Of a stretch of DNA of 64,000 bases, positions 39,870-48,840 are shown piece after piece (positions within the stretch are counted from its first letter, which is position 1; each line of letters starts with the position of its first letter). The DNA lies in contig QNYZ01000060.1 of assembly GCA_003973265.1 (NCBI GenBank), positions 1 to 64,000 of the forward strand, read 5' to 3'. This stretch comes from Deltaproteobacteria bacterium (GTDB lineage Bacteria; Desulfobacterota; Desulfobacteria; Desulfobacterales; QNYZ01). A program made the position numbers and the translations under genes. The notes beneath the pieces were generated by a model, which saw nothing but the letters and a program-made list of their open reading frames with translations, was not told where the DNA came from and did no database searches.

Positions 39870-40588
39870 TGACATCCGAACCGATCCTGGCCGTGGAAAA
39901 TATCAAGGTGCGCTATTCGGGCCTGCCCGTGCTCCGGGGAGTCTCCCTTTGGGTGGCCGCCGGAGAGACGGTGAGCGTCGTGGGCGCCAACGGCGCCGGA
40001 AAATCGACCCTGCTTCGGGCGATCATGGCAACCCAGCCGGTTTTTGACGGCACGATCCGGTTCCTCGGGCGGGAGATCCATGCGCTTTCCACGGAAGCTA
40101 TCGTGCGCCTCGGGCTGGTCTATGTCCCTGAAGAAAAGATGCTTTTCGGCCCCTTGTCGGTGGAAGAAAATCTACGCCTGGGTGCCTATGTGATCAACGA
40201 TGCCGCCCGGATTGAGCAAAATATCGAGTTTGTGTTTTCACTTTTTCCCCGTCTGAAAGAACGGCGGACCCAGGCGGCATCGACCTTGTCGGGCGGTGAA
40301 CAGCAGATGGTCGCCATCGGTCGCGGCCTGATGTCCAACCCCAGGCTGCTCATGCTCGACGAACCGAGCCTGGGGCTGGCGCCGATTCTGGTGGACGAAG
40401 TGCTCGATACCGTGCGGCGGCTGAAAGCCGAGGGGATGACGATTTTACTGGTTGAACAAAATGTCCGTGAAGCCCTCGATCTGTCGGATCGCGGATATGT
40501 ACTGCAAACCGGCCGGATGGTAAAAGAAGGCACCGGCCAGGCGCTTCTCGACAGCGATATTTTTCGGCAGGCGTTTCTCGGTATTTAG
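39869..40588 (+). CDS. Branched-chain-type ABC transporter ATP-binding protein (LivF-like)
   Basis: GANGAGKSTLLRAIMATQP, ASTLSGGEQQMVAIGRGLMSNPRLLMLDEPSLGLAPILVDEVL. Confidence 0.96.
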   Translation: MTSEPILAVENIKVRYSGLPVLRGVSLWVAAGETVSVVGANGAGKSTLLRAIMATQPVFDGTIRFLGREIHALSTEAIVRLGLVYVPEEKMLFGPLSVEENLRLGAYVINDAARIEQNIEFVFSLFPRLKERRTQAASTLSGGEQQMVAIGRGLMSNPRLLMLDEPSLGLAPILVDEVLDTVRRLKAEGMTILLVEQNVREALDLSDRGYVLQTGRMVKEGTGQALLDSDIFRQAFLGI

Positions 40589-40602
40589 AACTGGATTGAG
40601 CC

Positions 40603-41385
40603 ATGAATCAAAAACGTAGCGCTCGCGAACTTCGACAACATATTCGTTCCGGCCACTGGACCGCCCAGACCAGCGGGGCGGCCGCCGGTTATGTTCAGGC
40701 CAACCTGGTCATGCTTCCTCTCCGGGAAGCCTTTCATTTTCTTCTTTTTTGCACACGTAATAGCAAACCCTGCCCGGTTCTCGACGTGTTGGACCCGGGC
40801 GAGGTAGAACCATCCATCGCCCGGGGAGCCGATCTGACCACGGACCTGCCCCGCTACCGGGTCTTTCGCCGGGGGGAAATGGTCGACGAAGTCACCGACG
40901 TGAAAGCGCTCTTTGATGAAGAAACGGTCAGTTTTCTTTTGGGATGCAGCTTTTCCTTTGAAAACGCCATGCGGGCCGCCGGATTACCCGTCCGCAATAT
41001 CGAAGAGGGCAAAAACGTGTCGATGTATAAAACCAACCGTCCCTGCCGGCCGGCCGGGCCCTTCCATGCACCCCTGGTGGTCAGCATGCGGCCCCTCACC
41101 CCGGCCCAGGCGGTCCGGGCGGTCCAGGTGACCTCCCGGTTTTACCTGACCCACGGGGCACCGGTTCACATGGGGGATCCGGCCGAATTGGGCATCGCCG
41201 ATCTGGCGCGTCCCGATTTCGGCGACCCGGTGGAGATTCGGCCCGGCGAAATCCCGGTCTTCTGGGCCTGCGGCGTGACCAGCTCTCTGTCGGCCGTCTC
41301 GGCCCGGCTGCCGCTGACCATTACCCATTCACCGGGGCATATGTTCGTGTCTGATTTAAAAGACGAAGAGATGACGGTCCTCTAA
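40603..41385 (+). CDS. DUF1445 / D-glutamate cyclase-like putative hydro-lyase
   Basis: SGAAAGYVQANLVMLPLREAFHFLLFC, FLLGCSFSFENAM, MYKTNRPCRPAGPFHAPLVVSMRPL, ITHSPGHMFVSDL. Confidence 0.9.
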   Translation: MNQKRSARELRQHIRSGHWTAQTSGAAAGYVQANLVMLPLREAFHFLLFCTRNSKPCPVLDVLDPGEVEPSIARGADLTTDLPRYRVFRRGEMVDEVTDVKALFDEETVSFLLGCSFSFENAMRAAGLPVRNIEEGKNVSMYKTNRPCRPAGPFHAPLVVSMRPLTPAQAVRAVQVTSRFYLTHGAPVHMGDPAELGIADLARPDFGDPVEIRPGEIPVFWACGVTSSLSAVSARLPLTITHSPGHMFVSDLKDEEMTVL

Positions 41386-41419
41386 GAATCGCTTACCCGT
41401 AACAGAGGGATGACAGTCC

Positions 41420-42214
41420 ATGAAACAGATTGATCTGAACAGCGATATCGGCGAAAGCTTCGGCGCCTACACGATCGGCCAGGATGCGGCCGTGCTGGCC
41501 CATATCTCCTCGGCCAATATCGCCTGCGGCTGGCACGCCGGTGATCCGATGGTGATGGACAAGACGGTACAACTGGCCGTGGAAAACGGCGTCGGCATCG
41601 GCGCGCATCCGGGCTATCCCGACCTGATGGGGTTCGGCCGGCGTCAGATGAATTGCAGCCTGGAGGAAATCCGGGCCTATCTGGTCTACCAGGTCGGTGC
41701 CCTGATGGGGTTTTGTGCCGCCCACGATGTCCGCCTCCAGCATGTCAAGCCCCACGGCGCCCTGTACAACACGACGGTCAAAAACGACGACATGGTGCGC
41801 GTGATCGCCGATGCCATTGCCGCCATTGACCCGTCGCTTTACTATGTGGCCCTGGCCGGTGCCCGGGCCGAAACCATCGGGCGGATTTGCCATCAAGCCG
41901 GTATTCGGGTAATTTTTGAGGCCTTTCCCGATCGGGCCTATACACCTCAGGGGGAGCTGGCGCCACGCCACCTGCCCGGCGCCGTTATCCGGGATCCGGC
42001 CGAAGCCGCCCAACGGGCCGCCCGGATGGCCGTGGAGGGGGCGGTCATCGCCACCGACGGCAGTATTTTGGCGCTCAACGCCCAGACCCTGTGCGTCCAT
42101 GGCGATACGCCCGAAGCCGTGGCCCTGGTTCGGCAGATCCGCCAAACCCTCAAACAGGAAAGGGTCGCGGTCCGGCCCATGCTGCCCGGAAAAACGGAAA
42201 AGACCGCGCCATGA
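41420..42214 (+). CDS. pxpA: 5-oxoprolinase subunit PxpA (LamB/YcsF family)
   Basis: IDLNSDIGESFGAYTIGQDAAVLAHISSANIACGWHAGDPMVM, GAHPGYPDLMGFGRR, HVKPHGALYN. Confidence 0.96.
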   Translation: MKQIDLNSDIGESFGAYTIGQDAAVLAHISSANIACGWHAGDPMVMDKTVQLAVENGVGIGAHPGYPDLMGFGRRQMNCSLEEIRAYLVYQVGALMGFCAAHDVRLQHVKPHGALYNTTVKNDDMVRVIADAIAAIDPSLYYVALAGARAETIGRICHQAGIRVIFEAFPDRAYTPQGELAPRHLPGAVIRDPAEAAQRAARMAVEGAVIATDGSILALNAQTLCVHGDTPEAVALVRQIRQTLKQERVAVRPMLPGKTEKTAP

Positions 42215-42936
42215 GTACCGATCCGGCCGCCCGCCATCTCTATGCCCCGCTCCGCTTCCGGATCGCCGGAGATCGGGGCCTGCTTGTCGATTGCGGCGAT
42301 GCCATCGACCCGGCCGTCAATGATAAGGTGCGCGCGTTGAAAGCTGCGGCCCGTCAGGACCCGATAGACGGCGTGACCGAGCTGATCCCTTCCTACCGGT
42401 CGCTTCTGGCCCTTTACGATCCGCTCCGGACAGATCCCGACCGGCTGCAGAAGGACTTTATCCGGCTTGAGCAGACGTTGACCCAGGTCGATATCCCCGT
42501 TCCGGATATCGTCGAAATTCCGGTTTGCTACGGGGGCGAATTCGGACCGGATATCGAATTCGTCGCCCGGCACAACCGGATCAGCGTCGACGAGGTCATC
42601 CGGCTGCATACCGGTCCGTGCTACCGGATCTACATGATCGGATTCGCCCCCGGGTTTCCCTACCTGGGCGGCCTGCCGGAATCGCTTCATACCCCGCGGC
42701 TTGAAACGCCCCGCCCGGCTGTTGCCGCAGGTTCCGTCGGGATCGCCAACAACCAGACCGGCATGTATCCGGTTCAGACACCCGGTGGGTGGCGGATCAT
42801 CGGCCGGACCCCTTTAAGGCTGTTCGATCCGGACCGGTCCGAACCGGTGCCCTACCAGGCCGGCGACCAGATCCGTTTCAAATCCATATCCCGGCAAAGA
42901 TACCAACAGATCATTGACACCCGGGGGCTGATGTGA
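42211..42936 (+). CDS. pxpB: 5-oxoprolinase subunit PxpB
   Basis: ELIPSYRSLLALYDP, IPVCYGGEFGPDIEFVARHN, YMIGFAPGFPYLGGLPESL, GSVGIANNQTGMYPVQTPGGWRIIGRTP. Confidence 0.95.
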   Translation: MSTDPAARHLYAPLRFRIAGDRGLLVDCGDAIDPAVNDKVRALKAAARQDPIDGVTELIPSYRSLLALYDPLRTDPDRLQKDFIRLEQTLTQVDIPVPDIVEIPVCYGGEFGPDIEFVARHNRISVDEVIRLHTGPCYRIYMIGFAPGFPYLGGLPESLHTPRLETPRPAVAAGSVGIANNQTGMYPVQTPGGWRIIGRTPLRLFDPDRSEPVPYQAGDQIRFKSISRQRYQQIIDTRGLM

Positions 42937-43892
42937 ACGGGAACGGCTTTGTTGTATTGACCCCCGGCGCCCTGACCACGGTCCAGGATCGCGGGCGCCT
43001 GGGGTATCAGGCACTCGGGATCCCCGAATCCGGCGCCCTCGACCGTTACGCCTGCCAGGTGGCCAACCTGCTGGTGGACAATCCGCCCGGAAACGCGGTG
43101 CTGGAAATGACGGTGGTCGGGCCGACCCTGGCCGTGCTCAAACAGATGAACCTGGCCTTTGCCGGGGCGGACATGAAAATAACACTGAACCACGCTCCGG
43201 TCGACCCATGGCGCGCATTTTGCGTTAATCCGGGCGATCTCCTTGCTTTTTCAATGACCGGCCGCGGCTGCCGCGGTTACCTGGCCGCGGGCGGTGGATT
43301 CGATCTTCCCGAAGTGATGGGCAGCCGGGCCACCTACCTGGGCGGAACCCTCGGCGGACTCAACGGCCGGCCGTTGCAGAAGGGAGATTTTCTTCCCGTG
43401 GGCCCGGCCCGGCGGGCGAAACGGTTTTACCGGCTGCCGGACGAATTCCGCCCCGTTTATACGTCGCCAATCGTGCTCAGGGCTGTCCCCGGCCCCCAGG
43501 CAGATTATTTCACCCGGACCATCGACCGGTTTTTCAACACGGATTTTACCCTCGGTACCCGTTCCGACCGGATGGGCTGCCGGCTCGATGGCCCGGTGGT
43601 ACCGCTTGATCCGGGCCGGCAGGAGAGCATCATCTCCGAACCGATTGTTCCGGGCAGTGTCCAGATCCCGGCCGACGGCCAGCCGATCATCCTGCTGGGC
43701 GAGCAGACCACCGGTGGATACGCCAAGATCGCCACGGTGATCACCCCGGATCTGTCCCGCCTGGCCCAGGCCGTGCCGGGGGATACGATCCAGTTTGAAC
43801 CGGTTGATCTGAAAAGTGCTTTCCGGATTTACAGAAAAGAGACGACCCGCATGGATGCGATTTACAGGGCTTTGACCGGTTCCTCCACCTGA
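42933..43892 (+). CDS. pxpC: 5-oxoprolinase subunit PxpC (GTG start)
   Basis: VLTPGALTTVQDRGRLGYQALGIPESGALDRYA, GRGCRGYLAAGGGFDLPEVMGSRATYLGG, ILLGEQTTGGYAKIATVI. Confidence 0.95.
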   Translation: MNGNGFVVLTPGALTTVQDRGRLGYQALGIPESGALDRYACQVANLLVDNPPGNAVLEMTVVGPTLAVLKQMNLAFAGADMKITLNHAPVDPWRAFCVNPGDLLAFSMTGRGCRGYLAAGGGFDLPEVMGSRATYLGGTLGGLNGRPLQKGDFLPVGPARRAKRFYRLPDEFRPVYTSPIVLRAVPGPQADYFTRTIDRFFNTDFTLGTRSDRMGCRLDGPVVPLDPGRQESIISEPIVPGSVQIPADGQPIILLGEQTTGGYAKIATVITPDLSRLAQAVPGDTIQFEPVDLKSAFRIYRKETTRMDAIYRALTGSST

Positions 43893-44012
43893 AAAATACT
43901 TAAATACTGCTGCAATGCATTGACGATAGATTCTTCAGTTCGTAAGATGACTTCAAGCGTCTCCCAATGGTCTCACGAGGCCGGTGTTTACGCAGATTCT
44001 TAAGGGGATAAG

Positions 44013-44498
44013 ATGAAAATCAAGATATTTACCACCGGTGGCACCCTGGATAAAATATACTTTGATGACCTGAGCACCTATGAAGTGGGTAAGCCGCGCG
44101 TGGGTGAAATACTGAAAACGGCCAAGGTGAATTTTGAATATACAATCGAAGAAATTTTTCGCAAGGACAGCCTCCAGCTGACTTCTTCCGACCGGCAGAA
44201 TATAAAGCAGCGGGTCGCCGACGATCCCTCCCGTTTCATATTGATCACCCATGGTACCGACAGTATGACCCTGACCGCGGACACCCTGAAAGACATTCCG
44301 GATAAAGTGATCGTTCTGACAGGTGCCATCAAGCCATATCTTTTCAAACAAAGTGATGCAACGTTTAACGTCGGGTGTGCCATCGGGGCCATGCAGGCTC
44401 TTTCGCCAGGGGTGTATATTGCGATGAGCGGGCTGATTTTTAAAGCCGGAGAAGTAAAAAAGAACCGAGACAAAGAGCGCTTTGAAGCCACTGGCTGA
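44013..44498 (+). CDS. Short asparaginase-domain protein (N-terminal domain only)
   Basis: 161 aa; FTTGGTLDKIYF and LITHGTDSMTLTADTL active-site motifs; ends before a C-terminal domain. Confidence 0.83.
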   Translation: MKIKIFTTGGTLDKIYFDDLSTYEVGKPRVGEILKTAKVNFEYTIEEIFRKDSLQLTSSDRQNIKQRVADDPSRFILITHGTDSMTLTADTLKDIPDKVIVLTGAIKPYLFKQSDATFNVGCAIGAMQALSPGVYIAMSGLIFKAGEVKKNRDKERFEATG

Positions 44499-44548
44499 AA
44501 ACAGGGTCGAAAATCATATTCACTTCGGAATTTAAAAACAGGAAAATT

Positions 44549-45652
44549 ATGGGATCAATTCCGGTCATTGAACTTGACGCTGCTAACCCCGCAGAGCGGG
44601 GTCGTATTTACGGTGAGACGGCCCGAGCAATCATTCACCAGATTCTTGGCGTCTATAAAGCGCTGTTCGGGGAAACTTCCGGGTGTACCTGGAAGAAAAT
44701 TTTACTATTTCTCGAGCCCTATGCTCAAAAGGCCACGGCCTTTGCACCGGATCTGGTTGAAGAGATAGAAGGGATTGCCCAGGGTGCCGGTTTATCCTTT
44801 GAAGAAGTTTTTGCCATCAATGCCCGCTCGGAAATTCTGCTCGACCTGGGTGTTCGGAGCAACGAGTGTTCGGCCCTGGCGGTCCTTCCGGAAGCGACCT
44901 GCAATCAAACCACTTTGCTCGCCCAGAACTGGGACTGGCACGACGATATTCTACCCTGCCAGGTTATTTTGAAAATCGGCGGAAACGATGTCTATCCGCC
45001 AATGGTGACATTTACCGAAGCCGGCCAATTGGCCAAGATCGGAATGAATGGCTCAGGGATCGGTCTGACAGTCAACAACCTCAGTCCTGATCGAATCCGG
45101 CCCGGTGTCCCCTGGATTCTGGTCTCCCGCCGTATCCTTACATCCACTCATTTTTCTCAGGCTATGGGATATGCCCTGAGCGCACCGGCGGCCCATCCCA
45201 TGAATTTTCTCATCGCGCACAGGGACGGTGAGGCTGTTGATATAGAAACAGCGCCCGGGGAAAATCACATTATTTTTCCGGATGGAAACATACTTTCTCA
45301 TACCAACCACTACCTTCGTCCCTGTCTGCAATTTGTCGATCAGGCATCGCAAGATGCCAACTCATCCACTTATATTCGCCAGCACCGCCTCCAAAAGCGC
45401 CTCAAGTCCATGGATGGTCGCATCGATGTCGCGGGCATCCGGGAGATTTTAAAGGACCACTTCGATTACCCGTTTTCTATCTGTGCGCATAACTGTCTAC
45501 GTATTCTTCCGGACCAGCTGCCTGCGTCCACCGGCCTTTCCATTGTTATGGACCTGGCCGCCGGTCGGATATTTTACAATCCGGGAAATCCCTGTCAGAA
45601 TCCGGTGGAACAGATCGACCTGGCGGGTTTTTTTGACATACCGATCAGATAG
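44549..45652 (+). CDS. C45-family autoproteolytic acyltransferase/hydrolase (acyl-CoA:6-APA acyltransferase-like)
   Basis: GRIYGETARAII, EEIEGIAQGAGLSFEEVFAINARSEI, candidate autoproteolytic Cys in NECSALAVLP, LLAQNWDWHDD. Confidence 0.87.
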   Translation: MGSIPVIELDAANPAERGRIYGETARAIIHQILGVYKALFGETSGCTWKKILLFLEPYAQKATAFAPDLVEEIEGIAQGAGLSFEEVFAINARSEILLDLGVRSNECSALAVLPEATCNQTTLLAQNWDWHDDILPCQVILKIGGNDVYPPMVTFTEAGQLAKIGMNGSGIGLTVNNLSPDRIRPGVPWILVSRRILTSTHFSQAMGYALSAPAAHPMNFLIAHRDGEAVDIETAPGENHIIFPDGNILSHTNHYLRPCLQFVDQASQDANSSTYIRQHRLQKRLKSMDGRIDVAGIREILKDHFDYPFSICAHNCLRILPDQLPASTGLSIVMDLAAGRIFYNPGNPCQNPVEQIDLAGFFDIPIR

Positions 45653-45729
45653 ATCAGGCCAGGGATGCGTCATAAGCCGCCAACAAGCTGTATCCAGAGC
45701 CGCTTCCTTTTTATATGTATCCTTATATG

Positions 45730-45852
45730 CCCGAGGTACAACAACACCCCTTGAGCGGATTCGTTGGGCGTCGTGTCTGTCGTATCAATGCAGACTTCCG
45801 GGTTTTCCATGACATTCGCCTTGAACGGAAATTGTTTGACTACGACTGCCAC
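45730..45852 (-). pseudogene. Apparent C-terminal remnant of an adenylylsulfate (APS) kinase-like protein
   Basis: Minus-strand reading VMENPEVCIDTTDTTPNESAQGVLLYL resembles the conserved APS-kinase C-terminal ENPEV-(I/L)DT-T--E(S/C)A--I--YL region; no upstream kinase domain. Confidence 0.4.
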
Positions 45853-46154
45853 CAGCCGGCAAAAAACCAGCCGCGGGAAAATGGCCGACGCAAAATAAAT
45901 TACATAATCGTAATGTCTTTTATAATAATAAATATCACGTAAATGTAATTAAAATTAAAATTTATTACAAAAATGTAACCTATTTCCGGCGGAACGAAAA
46001 TCTTAAAGTCATATTAACTTACCGTAATATTAAAATATTCAGTGTTTATATTCTTTGGCATAATTTTTGGATATACATTGTCATTTAGAATTATTCATAA
46101 ATATGAACGGGTTCATGCTTTGACCGTTCATGATATTTACAAAACCGGCGGAAA

Positions 46155-48815
46155 ATGATCCAGGCAGCAATTCATAATAAAAAAAGCGAAAATCAAATGC
46201 TTCGGCAGCAGCGGGGCGCCCTGATTCAGGCCTTTCTTGAAGACCGCTCGCCCGATTTTATCCTGGCCCATTCCCGGATTTTTGATACCTATTTTCGTGA
46301 ACGCTACGCCGCCAGCCTGATCGGCCCGAAGCTGGGACCGACGCGGAACCCGTGTGCCATTATTGCCCTGGGCGGATATGGCCGGCAGGAACAGTGCGTT
46401 CATTCCGATATCGATCTGCTTTTTTTATTCGAAAAGCGGGTACCACCAGTCGCCGTTCAACTGGTTGAGGAGGTGCTGTTTCCCCTTTGGGACCTGGGGC
46501 TCGATGTCGGTCACGTGACCCGCTCCATCGGTGACTGTCTGGATGAAGCCCGGTCGGATCTGGAAAACCTCACCGCCATGCTTGACGCCCGGTTCATATG
46601 CGGCATGTCGCCGCTGTTCACCGCGCTGGAATCCATGCTCCGCAAAAACGTCTGGGCCGGAAAATCCGATCAAATCATCCACCAGCTGGTCGCGGTGAAC
46701 CGGCAACGCCATCGTCGTTTTGGAGATTCCGCCCACCTGCTCCAACCCAACCTGAAGGAGGGACATGGCGGCCTGCGCGATTACCATACATTGTTATGGA
46801 TTACCCGTATCCAGGCGGGTGTCCGGACCCGCCGGGACCTGGAATACCACGGGTGCCTGTCTCACGAGGAATACACGTCTCTTGAAACCACACTCAATTT
46901 TATCTGGCGGGTACGTAACCATTTGCATCTTTTAACCGGCCGCAAAAACGACCAGCTCTATTTTGAGCACCAGGAAAAACTGGCGCAGACACTGGGATTT
47001 ACTTCCGTCAATGGATTGCGGCCGGTGGAGCATTTTCTCGGCGAACTGCACGCCGGGATGACCCGGCTCAAGAACCTGGGCGAGATGTTCTTATACGAAA
47101 ACGACCTGGAAAAGCGCTCCGGCCGCATCTCGGCCAGCGGCAAACGCCCTGGGCACACAGGCCTGGTGATTGAAAAAGGGATGCTCAATTTCAGCTCGCC
47201 CGAGGAAATGATTGCCGATCCGGAATTGTTGATGATCATTTTCCTGGAGAGTGCCCGTCTCAGGATCCCGTTAACACCCGAGGCCAAACGCCTGGTCAGG
47301 GATTTCTCGTATCTCGTGGATGATGATTTCAGAAAATCCCCGGACGTGGTCAACGCCTTCGAACGGGTATTGACGACACCGTCGGGAACATTTAACGCGT
47401 TAAGCGAGATGCTCGATACCGAACTGTTGATTCGTTTTTTGCCCGAATTTAAAAACATCCACAATCGGATTCTTTATAACGCCTACCACCTCTACCCGGT
47501 GGACCGGCACTCTTTGCGGGTGGTGCGGGCATTGCGTAGCTTCAACACTGCCGATGATGTCACCGGGTGTCGGCTGGGTGCGGATCTGTATAAAGAAACG
47601 CCACACAAAAAACTGCTTTGCTGGGCCGCGCTCCTTCACGATATTGCCAAAGGCGATGCGGATGGGCACCATGCTGAAAAAGGCGCGGGGATCGCTGAAA
47701 AAGTCCTGACCCGCATGGGAATGCCGTTAAAAGGGATCGAAATAGTCACGTTTCTGATCCGCGAGCACCTGTTTTTGATTCATACGGCCCTTCGCCGGGA
47801 TCTCCAGGAAGAAGAAACGGCCATTTTCTGCGCCCGCCGTGTCAAAAGTATCAACCGGCTGAAAATGCTCTATCTCCTCAGCGTGGCCGACTCAGCGGCC
47901 ACCAGCCCCAAGGCCTGGAATGACTGGACGGCGGTATTGCTGCAGGATCTTTTTTTGAAAACAGCCAAAATCCTGGAAAAAGGAGAACTGGCATCGGGCC
48001 AGGCAACCCGGATGCTTGAAAGAAAGCGAGCCGCCGTGGTGGCATCTTCGACGACCGACAAAGATCGTCTTGCCATCGCGAAGATCGTGAAAGAATTGTC
48101 GCCGCGATACATGCATTATGTACCGGCCAAAGCGATTGCCGGCCATATTGACCTGTACCGCTCCCTGGGCGATCGCTCACACACCTGGTCCATTACCGGC
48201 GCCGCCACCCGGGATACGCGCACTGTCACAATCTGCACCCGGGACCACCACGGGCTTTTTTCTAAAATAGCCGGCGTATTGACCTTAAATCGGATCGATA
48301 TTCTCAATGCCCAGATCTATACCTGGAACAATCGGATAGCGCTCGATATTTTCGAAGTCACCGCGCCGCCAGACCCCATTTTCGAACAAAGCAAATGGGA
48401 AAAAACCGGACGCGATCTCGAGGCGGCCCTGACCGGTCAACTCGATTTACCCGCAGTGTTGACCACGCGGCTGGCCGCCTACCGGAAAGCGCATCTGCCC
48501 GGGAAGGGGAATCCGCCACGGGTGATGATCGATAATGAGAGTTCAAGTTTTTTTTCCCTGGTCGAAATATATGCCGATGATTTTCCCGGCCTTTTGTTTA
48601 CCGTCACCGACGCGTTGTACCGGTCCGGTCTCGATATCTGGATCGCTAAAATCGCCACCGGCGTCGATGAGGTGGTCGATGTTTTTTACGTACGTGATTT
48701 TGACGGAAATAAAATCGATTCTCACCGCATGGAAATATCGGTTAAACAGGCAATTATCCGGGCGGTAACGGCGGTTGACGACAACCGGACATCAACGGGA
48801 GCCCTCGATGCCTGA
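46155..48815 (+). CDS. glnD: [Protein-PII] uridylyltransferase/uridylyl-removing enzyme
   Basis: ALGGYGRQEQCVHSDIDLLFLF (NTase), LLHDIAKGDADGHH (HD), two C-terminal ACT domains; 886 aa. Confidence 0.96.
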   Translation: MIQAAIHNKKSENQMLRQQRGALIQAFLEDRSPDFILAHSRIFDTYFRERYAASLIGPKLGPTRNPCAIIALGGYGRQEQCVHSDIDLLFLFEKRVPPVAVQLVEEVLFPLWDLGLDVGHVTRSIGDCLDEARSDLENLTAMLDARFICGMSPLFTALESMLRKNVWAGKSDQIIHQLVAVNRQRHRRFGDSAHLLQPNLKEGHGGLRDYHTLLWITRIQAGVRTRRDLEYHGCLSHEEYTSLETTLNFIWRVRNHLHLLTGRKNDQLYFEHQEKLAQTLGFTSVNGLRPVEHFLGELHAGMTRLKNLGEMFLYENDLEKRSGRISASGKRPGHTGLVIEKGMLNFSSPEEMIADPELLMIIFLESARLRIPLTPEAKRLVRDFSYLVDDDFRKSPDVVNAFERVLTTPSGTFNALSEMLDTELLIRFLPEFKNIHNRILYNAYHLYPVDRHSLRVVRALRSFNTADDVTGCRLGADLYKETPHKKLLCWAALLHDIAKGDADGHHAEKGAGIAEKVLTRMGMPLKGIEIVTFLIREHLFLIHTALRRDLQEEETAIFCARRVKSINRLKMLYLLSVADSAATSPKAWNDWTAVLLQDLFLKTAKILEKGELASGQATRMLERKRAAVVASSTTDKDRLAIAKIVKELSPRYMHYVPAKAIAGHIDLYRSLGDRSHTWSITGAATRDTRTVTICTRDHHGLFSKIAGVLTLNRIDILNAQIYTWNNRIALDIFEVTAPPDPIFEQSKWEKTGRDLEAALTGQLDLPAVLTTRLAAYRKAHLPGKGNPPRVMIDNESSSFFSLVEIYADDFPGLLFTVTDALYRSGLDIWIAKIATGVDEVVDVFYVRDFDGNKIDSHRMEISVKQAIIRAVTAVDDNRTSTGALDA

Positions 48816-48840
48816 CCCGGAAAGAAAGAGGACACCTGTC

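Noticed and set aside
41393-42145. 250-aa minus-strand ORF
   Set aside because: Antisense to pxpA
43914-43923. CAATGCATTG palindrome before the asparaginase gene
   Set aside because: 10 bp is not unusual in a window of this size; no supporting context
46056-46070. Definite sigma54 promoter call
   Set aside because: -12 element reads TTGG rather than TTGC; kept only as a hypothesis
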